Positions 8,813-16,933 of a stretch of 64,000 nt of DNA are shown one piece after another. This DNA is from Mobiluncus sp034180645 (GTDB taxonomy: Bacteria > Actinomycetota > Actinomycetes > Actinomycetales > Actinomycetaceae), in NCBI RefSeq assembly GCF_034180645.1, contig NZ_JAXFNY010000011.1, positions 1-64,000 of the forward strand, given 5' to 3'. The notes beneath the pieces were generated by a model. That model was not told the origin of the DNA and did no database searches. It was given only the letters and a program-made list of their open reading frames with translations. How positions within the stretch are numbered: position 1 is the stretch's first letter; the number at the start of each line of letters is the position of its first letter. Both the position numbers and the translations under genes were made by a program.

Positions 8813-9622
8813 CTAGGATTCATCGCCGGGTTGGGTGGCTAAGTCTGGTGTGGTATCCGGCTGTTCCTCGGAAGTGGAAGTATCCGAAGTCTCAGCCTCA
8901 CTTGGGGCTGTTTCGGAATCTTTGCCGGCGTCCCTACTAGATTTTCGCTGTGCCTCCAGGCGTTTTTTCACATTGGCGGCATATTCATCAACATATTCCT
9001 GCCCAGACAGCAGCATCAGGTCATACATGACTTCATCGGTTATGGAACGCAGTACGTAGCGATTGTTTTCCATACCTTTGTAGCGGGAGAAATCCAGAGG
9101 TTTTCCGATAATGACCCCGATACGCTCCAGCTTGGGGATGGTCTTGCCGATAGGCTGCGATTTGTTCGTTCCCACCATCGCCACCGGAATAATCGGAGCG
9201 CCGCTGATGAGCGATAGCCGAGCAATCCCAGTTTTGCCTCGATAAAGCCTGCCGTCAGGGGAGCGTGTGCCTTCGGGATAGATACCGAATAAACCGCCAC
9301 GTTCCAGAACTTGCAGGCCTTTATCCAAAGCGACCTGGGAGGCTTTGCCGCCGGAACGGTCTACCGGAATAACCCCCACGGACTGCATAAAATGCTTGGT
9401 AATCCAGCCTTTAAATCCGGTGCCGGTAAAGTAATCGGACTTCCCGACGAAGGTGATTTCCCGCTTGGTCATCAAAGGGAGGAACACCGAGTCGATGACG
9501 GCGAGGTGATTGGAAGCCAAAATTGCCGGTCCGGTTTCGGGGATGTTTTCCGCTCCGCGTATCCATGGCTGAAACAAGAGGCGTAACAACGGTCCGGCGA
9601 CAATCTTTGAGAATCTGTACAC
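8813..9622 (-). CDS. plsC: 1-acyl-glycerol-3-phosphate acyltransferase (PlsC)
   Basis: Transfers an acyl chain to lysophosphatidic acid in phospholipid synthesis at the inner face of the membrane. The catalytic NHLAVID (H(X)4D box) and substrate-binding YPEGTRS are present, and a hydrophobic stretch begins the protein. The last ~45 residues form a Ser/Thr/Glu-rich disordered tail. GTG start, with GGAGG about 10 nt upstream. Rv2182c, a PlsC homologue, occupies an equivalent position near pknL and aroG in M. tuberculosis, so the block appears ancestral. Confidence 0.9.
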   Translation of the reverse strand: MYRFSKIVAGPLLRLLFQPWIRGAENIPETGPAILASNHLAVIDSVFLPLMTKREITFVGKSDYFTGTGFKGWITKHFMQSVGVIPVDRSGGKASQVALDKGLQVLERGGLFGIYPEGTRSPDGRLYRGKTGIARLSLISGAPIIPVAMVGTNKSQPIGKTIPKLERIGVIIGKPLDFSRYKGMENNRYVLRSITDEVMYDLMLLSGQEYVDEYAANVKKRLEAQRKSSRDAGKDSETAPSEAETSDTSTSEEQPDTTPDLATQPGDES

Positions 9623-9655
9623 AGTCGATACCTCCAGTGCCCCAAGGGCTTCATG

Positions 9656-9661
9656 TATAGT
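9656..9661 (+). promoter_or_regulatory. Candidate -10 box before small membrane protein gene
   Basis: TATAGT lies 6 nt before the ATG at 9668. There is no Shine-Dalgarno sequence, so transcription and translation may begin at nearly the same base. Confidence 0.4.
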
Positions 9662-9667
9662 TCAAAT

Positions 9668-10012
9668 ATGACGTTTCGTAAACGAAGCGGTCACAAGGAT
9701 CGCGATGAGGAAACCCCTGAGGAGGTCAATCGCCGTTTCGAGCAACTCGCGGCGGCTACTCCTGAGCTCGGAGGTTTCGGACCTCGGGACTGGACTCCAG
9801 CGGAAGACAACGAAGGCTTCGTAGCGCCCAATCCCCCTTTACCGACTTTGCGCACTCACACTAAGGTCGGTTGGTTGCTGCTGGTTGCCGCCATCATCGG
9901 CTTTATAATCCTGGGGATTACCCAACCGGCTTATTCAGCAGTGGCAGCCACTATATGTTTGCTGGCCCTAGCGGTGGGGTTGGGTTTGCTCCTGCCCATC
10001 CGCCGTCGCTAA
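9668..10012 (+). CDS. Small two-helix membrane protein
   Basis: A 114-aa protein: a charged, disordered N-terminal half containing DNEGFVAPNPPLP, then two transmembrane helices (VGWLLLVAAIIGFIILGI and a Leu/Ala-rich second helix) and an Arg-rich end. It resembles a widespread actinobacterial family in which an acidic EDHFxPPxPPPLP-like motif precedes two helices; function is unknown. I prefer the ATG at 9668 over 9653 because a -10 box sits 6 nt upstream. It is divergent from plsC and ends 5 nt before the stop of the convergent receiver-like gene. Confidence 0.7.
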   Translation: MTFRKRSGHKDRDEETPEEVNRRFEQLAAATPELGGFGPRDWTPAEDNEGFVAPNPPLPTLRTHTKVGWLLLVAAIIGFIILGITQPAYSAVAATICLLALAVGLGLLLPIRRR

Positions 10013-10017
10013 GGCTC

Positions 10018-10422
10018 TCAAGTAGTCTGTGAAAGAGCCTTTCTCAGAGCAGCCATCACAGCGTCAGCCTCGTAGGGAGCCGGCACGTTATAGCTCGCCC
10101 CGGACCAGCGCGACATCCATTCGTCCTGTTGGCGAGCCACCAGCATGATGATGGGCGGAACTTTATCCGCATGGATATTGAGCCAACGCGCCACCGATTG
10201 CCCACCCTCTTGATAAGTTTCAGCGTCAAGCACCAGAGCCGCATAGCGGTCCTCAGCGAAATTTTGTTTCACCGCATCCGGGGTCGCCACTTCCTGCCAG
10301 TCAATCGGCGGTATATCGAAACTACCGCTGAGTCCGGCTGCATCCATGACGGCTTGACGGGTATGGGGATTGCCACTGAAAAGCATAACTTGCACGGCAT
10401 CGGTGCCTGCTTTTTCTTCCAT
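10018..10422 (-). CDS. Atypical receiver-like protein
   Basis: A 134-aa protein whose predicted strand/helix order resembles a response-regulator receiver domain. An Asp follows the third strand (AALVLDAET), but the acidic pair after strand 1 is replaced (MLFSGNPHTR) and the usual Lys-Pro near the end is Ala-Pro (NVPAPYEADAV). It has no output domain. It is therefore probably a pseudo-receiver not controlled by ordinary phosphotransfer. AAAGGAG precedes the ATG. It ends near the convergent small membrane protein gene. Function not recognised. Confidence 0.6.
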   Translation of the reverse strand: MEEKAGTDAVQVMLFSGNPHTRQAVMDAAGLSGSFDIPPIDWQEVATPDAVKQNFAEDRYAALVLDAETYQEGGQSVARWLNIHADKVPPIIMLVARQQDEWMSRWSGASYNVPAPYEADAVMAALRKALSQTT

Positions 10423-10556
10423 AGAATTCGCTCCTTTACCAAAGACATGAACATTTTACCTACCGAGTGGGTGCGCGCCAAACAATTCTGTGGACGCCCC
10501 ACCGATGGGTGTCGACCAAGCTCGCCGACTCGAAAATCCTGGTGACAATCGCTGCC

Positions 10557-11612
10557 CTATCCCAAGGTTGGCAGGGCGATAGCGTCTACGATATCGACGA
10601 TCTGGACGACACCACGTGGCGCTGATTTGTTCGGAGGCCCCACCATCACCAGTCGAGAACCGACGGTTTTACCCACGGCTTTCATAGTTTCCGCATCTGC
10701 CCACAGCACGCCCTGACCGTTGATCCAGGTGGAAGTGGGCTTGTCTCCCCAAGAACCGGATACCACCACATATCCGACCTGGTCGCCGGCCTGAATGGGC
10801 TGTCCCTGCCCTTCCAGAGTCCAAACGTTCGTGGGCTGGCCGGGAACTTTTGAACCTTCGATGTAGGCCGGCTGTGGCTCAGCACCGGGACCGCAATAGA
10901 TACGCAGACCATCGGGGAGCTTCGCCCCGGTAGGCTGTGATTGAGCCAAAAGCTGGGTGTAGGCTGCCAACTGGGTTTCTTGCGTTACCGGAGGCGCAAA
11001 CAGTATGTCGATAACAAAAACCAACGTTTCGCCAGCCAGCGGGTGATCCTTGCCAGGTAAGGGCTGCCCGGCGTCTTTCGCGGCTTGTTCCCGTTCCGTG
11101 AGTTCCCCGTAAGCTAGGCGCGGCGGAATGACGAGCTCAATCCGATCCCCAACGTTGCGCCCGGACAAACCCCAGGTCCAGCCTTCGATAATGTTGTTGC
11201 CCAGTGAGAAGGAGGCGGGTTCTCCCTTTTGCCAGGAGTCGTCAAAGACTTCGCCGTTCCACTTTTGTCCCTTGTAATGGACGATGACATCAGCATTCGC
11301 GGAAACGACCGTCCCGGTGCCTTCATGCAGTACGGTACGAATGAAATCCTTGGGAGCCGGTCCCGTTCCCGCCGCAATGTTTGGTTCCGTCCCGAAGCTA
11401 TCAGGTAAGTCCACCGCGGGAACCGGTCCGTTTTCTACCGGTTTTACCGCCGCAGGTTCCGCAGATGCGGCTGGGGTAATGGTCTTAACACAGCTCTTCG
11501 GGGTGGCTAGCGGGGCGTTTTGCTCTCTGGGAACCTCTTGACAAGCCGTTAAACCCGCGGCCGCCAAAGCAAACAGGGAGAGCACCGCTAGTTGTTTCTG
11601 TAGGTGTTGCAA
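10557..11612 (-). CDS. FKBP-type peptidyl-prolyl isomerase lipoprotein
   Basis: A 351-aa secreted lipoprotein: signal peptide with lipobox LTAC (Cys at about residue 24), then an FKBP domain (VIVHYKGQKWNGEVFDDSW, IEGWTWGLSGRNVGDRIELVIPP, FVIDILFA) and a second, degenerate FKBP-like domain in the last ~130 residues (GDQVGYVVVSGSW, VGKTVGSRLVMVGPP, VVQIVDIVDAI). It would help fold exported proteins outside the membrane. TTG start with GAGG 8 nt upstream. It follows a related lipoprotein gene on the same strand with a 52-nt gap, suggesting tandem duplication. Confidence 0.85.
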   Translation of the reverse strand: MQHLQKQLAVLSLFALAAAGLTACQEVPREQNAPLATPKSCVKTITPAASAEPAAVKPVENGPVPAVDLPDSFGTEPNIAAGTGPAPKDFIRTVLHEGTGTVVSANADVIVHYKGQKWNGEVFDDSWQKGEPASFSLGNNIIEGWTWGLSGRNVGDRIELVIPPRLAYGELTEREQAAKDAGQPLPGKDHPLAGETLVFVIDILFAPPVTQETQLAAYTQLLAQSQPTGAKLPDGLRIYCGPGAEPQPAYIEGSKVPGQPTNVWTLEGQGQPIQAGDQVGYVVVSGSWGDKPTSTWINGQGVLWADAETMKAVGKTVGSRLVMVGPPNKSAPRGVVQIVDIVDAIALPTLG

Positions 11613-11664
11613 GATTGTACCTCTTTTTCCAAAAATCAGGTTTCGTGTCCCTCACCATGCGTTG

Positions 11665-12549
11665 TCAACGTTTGGTATCGTAGGCAGAAACCAGCTGTAA
11701 CAATGTTGCCTGGGGATCAGTCGTGGACGTAGCCGGAGTGACTACCAGTACCAAACTACCCAACGGTAAATTGGCCAGCTCTAAAGAATCAGCTGAAACC
11801 GAGATCAACTCACCGGCATTCCAGTCAGCCGCGGTGGTCTGTTTGTTCCAATCCGCACTGACTCGTTTCACGATGACGCCCTGCCCCGCTTTGACTGCCG
11901 GACCGTCGCCGGTGGCGTAGACCGCGGTGGATTGTCGGGACGGATACGACCCTGCGGCCACAGCGTTGACCGTGTAGGCACCCTGACCGTCCGTATCGAT
12001 GCTAATACCATCCGGCAGCGGGTTATTGGTGGGAGTGACCTGGAACTTAGAGGCTGCGTCCGCGGGCACCGCTAAACGCACGTCCACCACGTAGGCCAGC
12101 GTGTCGCCCTTCTTAACCCCGATACTGCTGGCACCCATCTCGCCGTAGGCTTTACTCGGGGGCAGAATCAACATAACTCGCTGACCGACCTTGACCCCAC
12201 GCAACTCTTTCCATCCTTCAATAGGCGGGTTAGCCAGCGAAATCGCACGCGGTCCAGCCGCATCGGTGATGGTGGAATCAGGCATTAAAGCTCCGCCCCA
12301 AACTTTGCCGTAGTAATCCACAACGACAAGGTCGCCGTCCTTGACCTCCTCACCTTTCCCGTTGCCGTCATCAAGCACCTTCATCACGGGTACTTCTGGC
12401 GGGGGGACTGCCGGAAAATTAATCTCCGGTACCGTCCCGAACTGGGGTGAAGCCACAGTAGGCATCTCGCTACCAGCGGGTTTGGAACAGGCAGACAGTG
12501 ACAGTGCGAGGCTGGCGGCCGCTAGGGCGAAAGCAATTTTTCGTAACAC
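11665..12549 (-). CDS. FKBP-type peptidyl-prolyl isomerase lipoprotein, paralogue
   Basis: From the GTG at 12549, preceded by GGGAG at 5 nt, the protein begins MLRKIAFALAAASLALSLSA followed by Cys, a clear lipoprotein signal. An in-frame TTG at 12570 would spoil that signal. The FKBP domain (VVVDYYGKVWGG, IEGWKELRGVKVGQRVMLILPP, AYGEMG, YVVDVRL) is followed by a weak second FKBP-like domain without obvious active-site residues (GQGVIVKRVSADW, LPLGSLVLVVTPA). Same strand and architecture as the next gene, so the two are probably paralogues acting on exported proteins. Confidence 0.85.
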   Translation of the reverse strand: MLRKIAFALAAASLALSLSACSKPAGSEMPTVASPQFGTVPEINFPAVPPPEVPVMKVLDDGNGKGEEVKDGDLVVVDYYGKVWGGALMPDSTITDAAGPRAISLANPPIEGWKELRGVKVGQRVMLILPPSKAYGEMGASSIGVKKGDTLAYVVDVRLAVPADAASKFQVTPTNNPLPDGISIDTDGQGAYTVNAVAAGSYPSRQSTAVYATGDGPAVKAGQGVIVKRVSADWNKQTTAADWNAGELISVSADSLELANLPLGSLVLVVTPATSTTDPQATLLQLVSAYDTKR

Positions 12550-12685
12550 GATACTCCCTGGAATACTCAAGTTCAGATTCGTTTAAACTTGATTTTACCT
12601 TGAATAAGTCGACATCCGAGCCTAATCGTTATCGGCTTTTCAACTTTGTCGCTCCACCCCGTCGTTTGCACCGCTTCAGAACTAT

Positions 12686-12720
12686 AAAAAACGGCGAGCC
12701 CAGATAACCAGGCTCGCCGT
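12686..12720 (-). terminator. Rho-independent terminator of erpA
   Basis: Arms 12691-12700 and 12711-12720 (acggcgagcc / ggctcgccgt) pair perfectly around a 10-nt loop. Read on the minus strand the stem is followed by six T. It lies directly downstream of the erpA stop and separates it from the FKBP lipoprotein genes. Confidence 0.9.
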
Positions 12721-12739
12721 GACTTTTCGTAGCTTTTTT

Positions 12740-13084
12740 CTAGTGGAAAGATCCCCCACAAGAACAGGTATTGACCGCATTGGGGTTATCGATAACGAAC
12801 CCGGTCTGAGCCAGGGTGTCCTGGAAATCAACCGTGGCGCCAGCCAGGTAGGGTACGCTCATTTTGTCAACGACCAGCTCAACGCCATCGAAATCCCGTA
12901 CCGCATCGTCTTGGGACAGTTCGTCGTCGAATTCGAGCTGGTAAATCAAACCGGAACAACCCCCGGGAGCTACTCCCACGCGCAGCCGCAAATCATCACG
13001 GCCTTCCTGTTCCAGTAAGGATTTAATCTTGGCTACTGCGGCATCGGTCAAAGTGACCTCATGGGTCAAAGAAGCGGTCTCCAT
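12740..13084 (-). CDS. erpA: Iron-sulfur cluster insertion protein (ErpA/HesB family)
   Basis: A-type carrier of 114 aa that delivers iron-sulfur clusters to apoproteins. The three conserved cysteines are present in GGCSGLIY and the C-terminal CSCGGSF. AGGAAAGG precedes the ATG. Downstream is a strong terminator; upstream, on the same strand, lie the reduced glycerate-kinase gene and the M20 peptidase. The order erpA, glycerate kinase, DUF3043 gene corresponds to Rv2204c-Rv2206. Confidence 0.92.
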   Translation of the reverse strand: METASLTHEVTLTDAAVAKIKSLLEQEGRDDLRLRVGVAPGGCSGLIYQLEFDDELSQDDAVRDFDGVELVVDKMSVPYLAGATVDFQDTLAQTGFVIDNPNAVNTCSCGGSFH

Positions 13085-13207
13085 CTATATTTCCTTTCCT
13101 GCAAAAGACACTGTGACTTAGTCTAACCTTATTTATGTCGTATTTCTTCCTCAGTTTTGAAACCGTCCTGACCTAGGCGTATGGCCGCTGAGCATAGCTT
13201 GTTGCTC

Positions 13208-13693
13208 TCAATCGGGCAGATGCCAGGTTTGGCCCAGAATCCGTCCCCACTCAGTCGCCCCGCGCTGGGGATGTTCGGCGAGAAAGTAGGCTTGCGCGAT
13301 GCCTGTTTCTTGCAGCTGGCGGCGCGAAAGCGGGGAATCCGCGGCCAAGACCACCACTGGTTGAAAGCCTCGCCGCGCCGCCCGAGCCACGACCAGGTTT
13401 GCCAAGTCAGCTGGGCCGGGCACATCGGTGATTTCCGGCTGGATGACCAGGTATATATCGGCCTGCGTGTCCAGCCGGACTTCCCGTGGACTGGCAATGG
13501 TCAGTCCTTTCACAAGCGCGGTGCCGGTGCTGTCCGGGTCGGGAGCGTCCGGGTTCACACCCTGCGCTTGTGCCGGCTGCAAATTCGCTACGTCCAGGTG
13601 CAGGGTGTCCGCCGGATGGTACTGGCTCCACGCCTCGCAAAAGTCCTGGGCAAAATCGGCGAATTCGAGAGTCGCCAGAATCTGAATCCGCAC
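13208..13693 (-). CDS. Severely reduced glycerate-kinase-like protein
   Basis: A 161-aa protein occupying the position of glycerate kinase (Rv2205c) beside erpA. The N-terminus (MRIQILATLEFADFAQDFCE) parallels the first ~40 residues of the family. The second half (QADIYLVIQPEITDVPG, then GFQPVVVLAADSPLSRRQL and GIAQAYFLAEHP) parallels the C-terminal kinase lobe. The glycerate kinases are about 360 aa, so the central ~200 residues are gone, and the usual TGEGR-type catalytic motif reads IQPEI. Catalysis is therefore unlikely; it may be a remnant still translated, or repurposed. GTG start, 10 nt after the M20 peptidase stop. Kinship is inferred from order and partial similarity. Confidence 0.6.
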   Translation of the reverse strand: MRIQILATLEFADFAQDFCEAWSQYHPADTLHLDVANLQPAQAQGVNPDAPDPDSTGTALVKGLTIASPREVRLDTQADIYLVIQPEITDVPGPADLANLVVARAARRGFQPVVVLAADSPLSRRQLQETGIAQAYFLAEHPQRGATEWGRILGQTWHLPD

Positions 13694-13703
13694 CGGGTTG
13701 AAC

Positions 13704-15062
13704 CTAACTGAGCGCCGGGGCAGAGCCGTTGACCAAACGCCCCAACAGCAGGGTTTCGGCCAGCACGGCTCCTTGCAAATCCGCTAAATCTTGAGACTCG
13801 TTCTCAGAGTGGGCGTTGGTGTAGGGATCCTCGACCCCGGTCACGAGGACTTCGGCAGCGGGGAAAAACTCCTGGAACGTGGCGATAAACGGAATCGAAC
13901 CGCCTTGCCCAATATTGACGCTCTTGACCCCAAACGCATCGGTCAAGGCTCCGTGCATCAAAGCCAGCACCGGAGAATCCAGATTGGCTGCATAAGTCGG
14001 ACCGGTCTCCAGGCACTCCACGCTGACTTCGGCACCAAAAGGAGCGTTAGCTACCAGGTAATCCGATAGCGCTTGCGCCGCCTTTTGAGGATCCTGACCC
14101 GGTGCGATACGCATCGAAATCCGCGCTTTCGCCTGCGGGATAATCGTATTCGAGCTGGTCGCGATGCTGGGCGCGTCAATCCCGATGACACTGATGGCTG
14201 GTTGGGTCCACAGGCGGGAGGCGAGGTCACCAGTCCCCGTCAGTTCCAGCCCCGCCACAGCACCCATTTGTTTCCGCAAGTCATCTTCCGGGTAGTCCAC
14301 GTCCGCCACCGGGTTCGCCACCAAACCCGGCACCGCCACACTGCCCTTCTGATCGTGCAAAGTGGCGATGAGCCGACACAGGCAGGTCAAGGCGTCTACG
14401 GTGACCCCGCCGAAAGCCCCGGAATGTACGGCGTGATCCAAAGTCTTGACATTCACGTCTACGCTCAACACGCCGCGCAGACCGGTGGTCAAGGCCGGCT
14501 GGTGAACGTCCCAGTTTCCGGAATCCGTCACGATGATGACATCAGCCTGCAGAAATTCCCGATTCTGTTCCAGGAAGGCGGTAAAGGTTGGAGAGCCGAC
14601 TTCTTCCTCGCCTTCGATAAAGATTTTCACGTTGACGGGCAGTTCGTCACCCCATGCCCGCAGCATCCCCAAGTGAGTCGCCACCCCGGCTCCATCATCG
14701 CTGGCACCGCGGCCATAGAGACGGCCGTCGCGCTCCGCCGGCTCAAACGGATCTGAATCCCATTTGTCCAGGTCCCCGGTGGGCTGTACGTCATGGTGGG
14801 CATAGAGCAGCACGGTGGGGGCGCCAGCTGGTCCGGACTTTTCAGCCAAAACTGCGGGGCGAGAAACTAGCCCGGTTTCCGAATCCGTCACGGTCACAAT
14901 ACGTGCCGTGGCCCCGGCTGCCTCCAGATTCTTCACAATGTATTCCGCGCTGGCCTGCATATCCGAGGCGTGTTCCGGCAGCGAGGACACCGCAGGAATC
15001 CGCACCAAACCTTTTAAGAACTCGACTACATTGTTGAAATCGGCAGTTGCGCGTTCACGCAA
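13704..15062 (-). CDS. M20-family zinc dipeptidase
   Basis: A cytoplasmic metallopeptidase of the M20 family (dipeptidase/CPG2 type). Metal and catalytic motifs are visible: YAHHDVQP (His and catalytic Asp), YGRGASDDGAG (bridging Asp), IEGEEEVGS (catalytic Glu and ligand), a further Asp near VTDSGN and a C-terminal His (TNAHSENES). The specificity is not readable. I chose TTG 15062 because GGAGGA lies 7 nt upstream; GTG 15077 is an alternative. It is divergent from the DUF3043 gene and followed after 10 nt by the glycerate-kinase-like gene. Confidence 0.88.
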   Translation of the reverse strand: MRERATADFNNVVEFLKGLVRIPAVSSLPEHASDMQASAEYIVKNLEAAGATARIVTVTDSETGLVSRPAVLAEKSGPAGAPTVLLYAHHDVQPTGDLDKWDSDPFEPAERDGRLYGRGASDDGAGVATHLGMLRAWGDELPVNVKIFIEGEEEVGSPTFTAFLEQNREFLQADVIIVTDSGNWDVHQPALTTGLRGVLSVDVNVKTLDHAVHSGAFGGVTVDALTCLCRLIATLHDQKGSVAVPGLVANPVADVDYPEDDLRKQMGAVAGLELTGTGDLASRLWTQPAISVIGIDAPSIATSSNTIIPQAKARISMRIAPGQDPQKAAQALSDYLVANAPFGAEVSVECLETGPTYAANLDSPVLALMHGALTDAFGVKSVNIGQGGSIPFIATFQEFFPAAEVLVTGVEDPYTNAHSENESQDLADLQGAVLAETLLLGRLVNGSAPALS

Positions 15063-15160
15063 GGTTACTTCCTCCACCGCATTTTCCTTTCCCTATTTTC
15101 GTTTGCCGGTCGCTTTCCCGGTTTTCCAACATAAAAAATCTGTGGCATGATTTGCCTATC

Positions 15161-15796
15161 ATGAGTCTATTAAAAAAGCAGCAGCCAAGCGAAGCTGAAA
15201 ACACGGGCGAATCGAAAACCGCCGTCAACCCACGCCAAAAGAAGGGGCCCACCCCTTCGCGCAAACAGCAGGAAGCCCGCAACTACCAGGGACTGCTGGG
15301 GGTTGACAAGAAAGTCGCGAAGGAACGGGCGCGCGCGGAATCTCGGCGCCGCTACGAGCGCGAGCAGGAAGGTCTGCGCACAGGTCGCGAGGATTTGCTG
15401 CCTTACCAGCATCGCGGCCAGGCTCGCCGAATGACCCGAGATTACATCGATTCTCGCTATTCTTTTGCCGAATTTATGATTGTGACGATGCTGGCGCTCA
15501 TGGCTCTCAGCTTGATTGCTGTGTCAATTTTGAACCGGCACAACTCGGATTTGGCTCAAAAACTCAATACCTGGACTTTGATTGGTTCTTATGCTGTCTT
15601 GATTCTGGGCATGCTTGATGCCGGTTTCATCGCGGGACAAGCCCGGCGCAAAGTGGTGAAGCGTCTGGGTGCGGACAATGTGCCGCGCGGACTGCGCTGG
15701 TATGCATTTACGCGCGCCATCATGATTCGCCGGTGGCGCAGCCCGAAGCCGCAGGTGGGGCGCGGTAAGGCCGCTAAACAGCAGCAAGATTCCTAA
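15161..15796 (+). CDS. DUF3043 membrane protein
   Basis: A 211-aa protein with a long basic, coiled N-terminus (many Lys/Arg/Glu/Gln), then the DUF3043 segment (REDLLPYQHRGQARRMTRDY), two transmembrane helices (FAEFMIVTMLALMALSLIAV and an ISG..LILGMLDAGFIAG-like helix) and a basic tail. DUF3043 proteins are conserved through Actinobacteria with no assigned function. The M. tuberculosis homologue (Rv2206) lies next to glycerate kinase and the HesB-like gene, the same setting as here. The start at 15161 lacks a clear ribosome-binding site; CATGAT lies 8 nt upstream. Confidence 0.85.
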   Translation: MSLLKKQQPSEAENTGESKTAVNPRQKKGPTPSRKQQEARNYQGLLGVDKKVAKERARAESRRRYEREQEGLRTGREDLLPYQHRGQARRMTRDYIDSRYSFAEFMIVTMLALMALSLIAVSILNRHNSDLAQKLNTWTLIGSYAVLILGMLDAGFIAGQARRKVVKRLGADNVPRGLRWYAFTRAIMIRRWRSPKPQVGRGKAAKQQQDS

Positions 15797-15879
15797 CGAC
15801 TGCGCCGGCTTATTGTTAAATCAGCGTAAATTCAGCGTTTGCCATCCGTTAAGAGTCGCGGTCAAGGCTCTATAGCTTA

Positions 15880-15885
15880 TAGACT
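15880..15885 (+). promoter_or_regulatory. Candidate -10 box before aldo/keto reductase
   Basis: TAGACT lies 7 nt before the ATG at 15893, within tatagcttatagact. A TATAGC box just upstream is an alternative. The short gap GGGGATC could also act as a very close ribosome-binding site. Confidence 0.4.
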
Positions 15886-15892
15886 GGGGATC

Positions 15893-16897
15893 ATGGAAAC
15901 ACGTTATTTAGGCAACTCTGGACTTAAGATTTCTTCGCTGATTCTCGGTAACTGGCTCACCCACGGAGCCCAAATAGAGGACAAAACTGCGGAAAAAACC
16001 GTTCGGACCGCCCTTGAGAACGGAATTTTTACATTTGATACCGCTGATGTTTATGCCAATGGCGCTGCTGAAAAAGTCTTGGGGCGGGCTTTAAGGGACG
16101 TGGATCGTCAAGACTTGGTGCTGATGTCCAAAGTTTACTGGCCGGTTAAGGGCTTTGGGCCAAACGACGCCGGGCTGTCTCGCAAGCATATTTTTGAATC
16201 CTGCCATAACTCGTTGAAGCGACTGCGCACGGATTACCTGGATGTCTATCAGGCACATCGTTTCGATTACGAAACCCCGCTGGAAGAAACCATGCTGGCT
16301 TTTGCCGACTTGGTGCGGGCCGGAAAAATTCTCTACGTTGGGGTTTCCGAGTGGTATCCCGACCAGATTCGCGATGCGGCACATTTGGCTCGCGAACTGA
16401 AGATTCCCCTAATTTCTAACCAGGCTGAATACTCTCTGCTGTGGCGAGTTGTCGAAGACGGGGTCGTCGAGGCTTGCGAACACAACGGTATGGGACACTT
16501 GTGCTTCTCTCCCCTGGCACAAGGGGTGTTGACCGGAAAGTACCGTCCGGGGGAAACTCCGAAGGAAAAGACGCGTGCCGCCAGCAAAGTTGGAGGAAAG
16601 TTCATGCATCGCTGGATGCAGGACGACCTGCTGGCCGCAGTACAGGGATTGCGCCGGGTAGCAGAAGAAGCCGGTTGCCGCATGAATCAGCTAGCTTTGG
16701 CCTGGCTGCTGGCTCGCCCGAATGTTTCCGGCGTCATTATTGGAGCCTCCAAAGCGTCTCAGATTGAGGACAACTTGGGAGCTCTGGACGTGACTATTGA
16801 CGACCATTTGAACGCTCTCATCGATGATGTGCTGGGTGATTTTGTGGTCCATACGCAGCCCGATGATTGCCACAAGTCTCCGTTGAAGCGTCCCTAG
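15893..16897 (+). CDS. Aldo/keto reductase, potassium-channel beta-subunit type
   Basis: A 334-aa NADPH-dependent oxidoreductase. The (beta/alpha)8 barrel motifs are present: FDTADVYANGAAE (catalytic Asp and Tyr), LVLMSKVYWP (catalytic Lys), a His region in YQAHRFD, and the cofactor-binding GVIIGASKASQIEDNL. It is most like the Kv-beta/YghZ branch of the superfamily. Its substrate is not predictable. The longer frame from 15839 lacks a start signal, so ATG 15893 is preferred. pyrD follows after 36 nt with its own promoter-like box. Confidence 0.88.
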   Translation: METRYLGNSGLKISSLILGNWLTHGAQIEDKTAEKTVRTALENGIFTFDTADVYANGAAEKVLGRALRDVDRQDLVLMSKVYWPVKGFGPNDAGLSRKHIFESCHNSLKRLRTDYLDVYQAHRFDYETPLEETMLAFADLVRAGKILYVGVSEWYPDQIRDAAHLARELKIPLISNQAEYSLLWRVVEDGVVEACEHNGMGHLCFSPLAQGVLTGKYRPGETPKEKTRAASKVGGKFMHRWMQDDLLAAVQGLRRVAEEAGCRMNQLALAWLLARPNVSGVIIGASKASQIEDNLGALDVTIDDHLNALIDDVLGDFVVHTQPDDCHKSPLKRP

Positions 16898-16920
16898 GGT
16901 CGTTCCTTTTCTGTCCCGAC

Positions 16921-16926
16921 TAGACT
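16921..16926 (+). promoter_or_regulatory. Candidate -10 box before pyrD
   Basis: TAGACT is 7 nt upstream of the pyrD ATG, with no Shine-Dalgarno sequence. It is identical in sequence and spacing to the boxes before the PASTA kinase and aldo/keto reductase genes. Confidence 0.45.
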
Positions 16927-16933
16927 TGTCTCT

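Noticed and set aside
13129..13497. Minus-strand frame overlapping the glycerate-kinase-like gene
   Set aside because: Its composition is erratic and it has no start signal; the 13208-13693 frame carries the recognisable family pattern.
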